The notes under the pieces: generated by a model | Told to the model about the DNA's origin: nothing | Databases searched by the model: none | Seen by the model: only the letters and a program-made list of their open reading frames with translations | Shown here: one piece after another, positions 60,125 to 64,000 of the stretch | Position numbering within the stretch: position 1 is the first letter of the stretch | Layout of the letters: every line of letters starts with the position of its first letter | Translations under genes and position numbers: made by a program | Origin: Heterocephalus glaber | Taxonomy: Eukaryota; Chordata; Mammalia; Rodentia; Bathyergidae | NCBI RefSeq assembly: GCF_000247695.1 | Contig: NW_004624748.1 | Location: 7,632,460-7,696,459 of the forward strand | Direction: 5' to 3' | DNA length: 64,000 bases

Positions 60125-60320
60125 CCTGATTACTATAAGGCCACTCACTATAAGCCAGGTGGCCTAGGTTTTAATTCCTTCACTTCCACCCTCTAAATCT
60201 TTGACCTTATGTAGAATCTATAGTATCACTAATACTCCATTGCTTCACCTGTGAAATAATCATTGTATCTGTAATATTTCAAAGATAAATGATACTCAAC
60301 ACTGGGCTCAGCATTTGCAC
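60125..60320 (+). repeat. MIR SINE
   Basis: 'aggtggcctaggttttaatt' (60157-60176), 'tctttgaccttatgtagaat', 'attgcttcacctgtgaaata' (60239-60258) and 'aagataaatgatactcaaca' follow MIR order. Confidence 0.6.
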
Positions 60321-60338
60321 CATAAAGAGTTCTCCCTA

Positions 60339-60521
60339 AACCAGGCACATTGGTATACACGTGCGATCTCAGCACTGTGGGAGGCTGAGGCTCAATCAGG
60401 AGTTCAAGGGCAGCATGGGCAACTTAGATCTCATCTCAAAAACAAATTCTTTTAAAGGCCTATGGTGGAGCTCAGTGCAAAGGCTCTAGTTTAGATCCCC
60501 AGTAATGGAGAAAGAAAAACA
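60339..60521 (+). repeat. B1-dID dimeric SINE
   Basis: The left monomer (60339-60450) is 7SL-derived: 'accaggcacattggtataca', 'tctcagcactgtgggaggct' (60367-60386), 'gaggctcaatcaggagttca' and a tail 'tctcatctcaaaaaca'. The right unit (60457-60508) is ID-like: 'ggcctatggtggagctcagt' (60457-60476) and 'agtttagatccccagtaatg' (60488-60507). TSD-like repeats agttctccctaaa (60328-60340) and agttctccataaa (60567-60579) bound the insertion with its duplicated tail. This SINE type is rodent-specific and is the best taxonomic clue in the window. Confidence 0.82.
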
Positions 60522-60583
60522 GCAGCTTTCCATTAATGGTCTCAGTAATGGAAAAAGAAAAACAGCAGTTCTCCATAAATGGT
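60500..60583. repeat. Tandem duplication of a SINE tail and flank
   Basis: Two ~41-bp copies, 60500-60540 and 60543-60583, each with cagtaatgg, aaagaaaaacagcag and aatggt. They differ at a few positions. Confidence 0.88.
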
Positions 60584-62695
60584 TGGAGTACTTGTTGCTG
60601 CTATTTTTATTATTATTAAGATAGTCTTTGGCATGCAGGAGTCATAGTTTGGCTGTTATTATACTATAGACTAAGTAAACTATAATAAACATATACACAA
60701 AATGCTATGGGGAATTTAGGGAGAAGGGAGAGATATTACCTAGAAAAATTTGTTAAGACATTTAAGACATTTCAAAAAGGTTTTGGAACATTAAGTCAGG
60801 TTATAAAAGTAGCTGTGAACATGTAACCTCCAAGTACTGACAAAATGAACGTGTTTCCAATCACAAGGACTTCATTGTTATACTTCTGCATTTTCAATTC
60901 ATTGCCTTGCATAGATTAATAACTGAACATAGATTGATTCACTGATGTTTACAAAATAGACCCCTGTAAATTAAAATATGGTCTGATAAATATACCAATA
61001 ACCTTAAATATTCTTTAGTAATATGTAAGGGTCAAAAGGTTTGATAATCTACCAATGCTGCCTTTATTTTTATTAGATCATTCTGGCATTATTTAGATAG
61101 CTATAGAGCACTTCTTCAATTGCCCCATATAAATTTAATAATGATGATGGTGAAACCTTGTTTTCAAAATTTTGCAGAGAATTACTTAATTAGTCTTCTA
61201 TTAACATCCCTTTTTAGTATAAAACAATTCCTTTTATAGATATAATTAGAAATCCTCAGATCTGTAAGAATTGATTCAATTTCAAAGCACTTCTATTAGG
61301 CCTGGAAGAGCCCCTGTAACAATGAGATAATCCAAAGACCACAGAATGGTTTGGTTACAAATAGGGATGACTCTGGGATTGTCTTGCCAGAGTACTGTTT
61401 CTAAGAATGGCACCCACTCACAATACAGCATCCTAAAGCCTTTTAAATGTCAATCATTAGGCTGGAGATGATGAAATACATGTACAACTTTCACAACAGC
61501 TCAAACCATGGTGAGCCTGGAATGAAGAGAACCTGAGCAATTACATATCCTCTAAACTGCCTTTGCCCTTGGGAAGCCCAAAAGGCTATAATGATGGACT
61601 GTCAAGAGAAAATGGTTACAGTTTTAACATCCTTTTAATTCTATCAGAAGGAAAAATTAAGCCAGATTTTTATCCCTCGACTATCTGTTTCTCAGTATAG
61701 TGTCATTCTAAACCAACTAGGTCATCTGTCTTTCTACAAGGTTATTGGGAAAGCATTATCTTTATATTTAAACAGACATATATACATCATTAATTTTTAT
61801 GACAAATCAGTACACCTAAAATATATGTCCTTCTCTTGGGCCGCATCCTAAGCCCCTGAAATTATATTTACTCTTCTCTTCTGAAATATTAATGGGAAGA
61901 TTGAGTACTAAATGTGATGATTTATTCCCACCAACCAAACACAGATGTAAGTTCCATGACTTTATGTTTTTAATTTGCATGAATTTCTTGTCTTTCCAGT
62001 ACTCAGGCATGCACAGAAGCCAACTCTGGCTGCAAGAAACATGGGACTCATTTTACCATTCTCCACTCCCAGGTTTCATACACTTAAATTTCCTCTACAG
62101 CACAAAGGATTTTTTTCTTATGTTTTACTTTCCCTTGAGGAGTCAGAACTCTACACAATCATATGTAACAGCTGGTGATACTCTAAGATCTCCCACAAAG
62201 CAAAATGCAGATGGTGATGAAAAGTACCCACCAATTGTCAGTTTGCCTAGATATGAACCTCAAGGGACAAAGTTCACACCAGTTAAATGAGCACATTTTC
62301 ATGTCAAAAGAGAGCAGGCTGCTGAAAGACACTGTGCTGTCCAGATTCTGCCTCATCCACCCTGGCTGAGCATTAGGATCTCTAGAGTCAAACCGAAACT
62401 CAAATGACCAAGGCTTAGGACTATGACTTTTCCAGCATTGACAAGTGATTTTGTAGTTTAAGCAACAATAGTAGTAAAGTGTTTGAGTTTCAGGTAGAAC
62501 ACAGTGTACAGAGAATGAAAACAGATAGCTTAGGATTTCATCCTTACATCTCTTGCACTTTTGTGGCTCCTGCTGTGGGAATCTGAGAGCCCAAACAAAT
62601 GTCTGAGAAGTGAATAACTAAAGAACTAAATAACTACAAAATAATTTTGTAGTTCAAAATAGGTTAAACCCCAAGAAAAGCCTAATTAGTTTATA
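60584..62695. other. Intergenic, no gene recognised
   Basis: Frames at 61816-62010, 61892-62290 (132 aa, the longest in the eastern part) and 61975-62178 overlap on both strands with no recognised domain. 62340-62440 may be a hAT trace. Confidence 0.4.
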
Positions 62696-62699
62696 CATT

Positions 62700-62850
62700 A
62701 TGATGGTTAGAATCCCAATTCCACCAACTAGCTGTCTCATCATAGGTAAGTTACTTAAACTCTCCAAGCTCTATTTCCTCATAAACTGTATAACATTTGC
62801 CTCGTAGTGTTGTTCTGAGAAGTAAATTACACAAAATAGCAAATGTACAA
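62700..62850 (+). repeat. MIR SINE fragment
   Basis: 'caactagctgtctcatcata' (62725-62744), 'ggtaagttacttaaactctc' (62745-62764), 'tatttcctcataaactgtat' (62771-62790) and 'gtagtgttgttctgagaagt' follow the MIR core closely. Confidence 0.75.
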
Positions 62851-63054
62851 TGAATAATCAAGTGATTTGCGTAAGTAGACTTCTGAATAATTGGATATTC
62901 CTTAACAGTATGCAGAACAATTCTGCCTTACTTATGTTAATAAGAGCTCAGGGTCAGAATTAAGTAATGAAAAAAATAGAACTCTTATTATAAAGTGATG
63001 GAAAACCAATTAAATTGAAACAGATTACCACTTACAGAACCACTTTTTGGTTTC

Positions 63055-63130
63055 CTTGATTTTGCCACTTAGTAGCTACATGGTATTGAGAAAACTATTT
63101 TACCTTTGTTATCCTACTATATCAGCTGCA
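63055..63130 (+). repeat. MIR trace
   Basis: 'gccacttagtagctacatgg' (63064-63083), then 'gagaaaactattttacc', resembles the MIR core; short and diverged. Confidence 0.45.
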
Positions 63131-64000
63131 AATTGTGACTGTAATTTTTGCTTATCCCAACATACAAGTCTATTTTGAGATTTTTATGCTTCATAAACAG
63201 TGAAGAATCAAAAATATAAGGCACTATAATTTGAGATATGTTTCAAGGTACTAAAGAGAGACAAATTGATATATATTTGGCTTAGATCATAGGCAAGGTG
63301 TAAGGCATGACTTTTCTTACCATGAGAAAGAGAAGAACATACCTCCAACATCATGTTACAAGTGATGAGTAAGAGTTTTTCACTTTGGACATAATAGGTT
63401 AATGTATTTTGCAAACTTTGGAAACTAAATTGAGAAGAACTGTGGGAATGTGAAAAGAATGCCACTGTGGTTCAATCTTGGCTGCTAAAGACACAGGAGG
63501 TGGGAGTGTCAGTGTGCATGATGTGAATTTTCCACTCTAATATAATGTACTCTGCTACACCTAAAATACTACCAAACAACCCAATTCTTGAAACTGTTTT
63601 GTGAACCTTAAATTGCTTTGTTTACCATGAATATATTTTTTTCTCTGCTTGCTGGCACACCTTGCTTCCTCCTACCAGTTTTGTTTTCAGTCTTCTTACT
63701 CTGAACTCACTTCTTCAGTGATCTCTTTCACTTCCACAGAAATTCCCTTACTTGTACACATTTCTTAAAAGTCATAATCCCCTGCATCCTACATGGTAAA
63801 ACATTTGTATGTCAGCATCCTCCCATTGTCTTCAGTAAAATAAATAAATCTCTACTTTTCTTATGTCCATTTGTCTCACAGGTGTACAGTATCTTAAATG
63901 TAGAAAACTGTATAACTCAAATGTATTTTATATCATAGGAAATGTAATCTCAGTCAGTACAAATTTTTTGATGTTTCTCTGGGACATATCTAAATTCCAG
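63131..64000. other. Intergenic, nothing recognised
   Basis: The 85-aa minus-strand frame at 63208-63465 has no recognised domain. There is no repeat family I could assign. Confidence 0.4.

Noticed and set aside
61892..62290. 132-aa plus-strand frame
   Set aside because: No recognised domain; it overlaps frames on both strands, and nothing nearby suggests exons or a promoter.
1..64000. Bacterial-type operons, integrated phage, or toxin/defence systems
   Set aside because: Composition, SINEs, L1s and MaLR LTRs are clearly mammalian; no long intact frames and no such gene families are seen.

Overview
This window looks like gene-poor, AT-rich mammalian nuclear DNA, and I can support no intact host protein-coding gene. 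Every long open frame is either a retrotransposon or DNA-transposon remnant or a chance frame in intergenic or simple-repeat DNA. A rodent is the best fit. There is a 7SL-derived B1 monomer fused to an ID-like tRNA unit (B1-dID, 60339-60521), several short tRNA-derived ID-like SINEs with target-site duplications (TSDs), MaLR-type LTRs, and a lineage-specific L1 family with a purine-rich 3' UTR. B1-dID points to a squirrel-, dormouse- or beaver-related lineage, but I cannot fix the species from sequence alone.

Layout. 1-2586: 3' half of a relatively young L1 (ORF2 plus 3' UTR), sense strand. 2.6-15.3 kb: mostly unique DNA with a MIR, an antisense MaLR LTR, large CA and pyrimidine simple repeats, antisense and sense old L1 fragments, an L2 3' end and a MER5A-like hAT element. 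15.3-17.7 kb: a MaLR element (5' LTR plus internal region, no 3' LTR) and a solo LTR with a 4-bp TSD. 17.7-32.8 kb: unique DNA with MIRs, a SINE, an L1 with twin-priming inversion, hAT, L2 and old L1 remnants. 32.8-33.5 kb: a 5'-truncated L1 with clean TSDs. 33.5-37.8 kb: MIRs, a mariner remnant and an old L1 carrying a 46-bp SINE stub.

37.8-46.5 kb is the most structured part, a nested set of insertions. An ancient antisense L1 was entered by (a) a short L1 3' UTR insertion with two poly-A tracts and (b) a palindromic mariner derivative. The mariner was later split by (c) a near-full-length 5.8-kb antisense L1 (5' UTR, ORF1, ORF2, 3' UTR). 46.6-52.1 kb: two more ancient sense L1s, interrupted by a MaLR LTR and another mariner remnant. 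52-64 kb: SINEs, MaLR LTRs and internal sequence, old antisense L1 with an L1 fragment and an ID element nested in it, a hAT element, MIRs, (TG)n and the B1-dID.

The parts do not form a pathway. The window is an archive of successive mobile-element activity. All L1 and mariner frames seen are interrupted, so none looks autonomous now. I saw no convincing undescribed functional system. The observations most worth checking are the nested 37.8-46.5 kb block, the fold-back mariner, the apparent L1 3' transduction and the tandemly doubled L1 3' UTRs. Element family names come from recognised sequence patterns and have not been confirmed by a database search.
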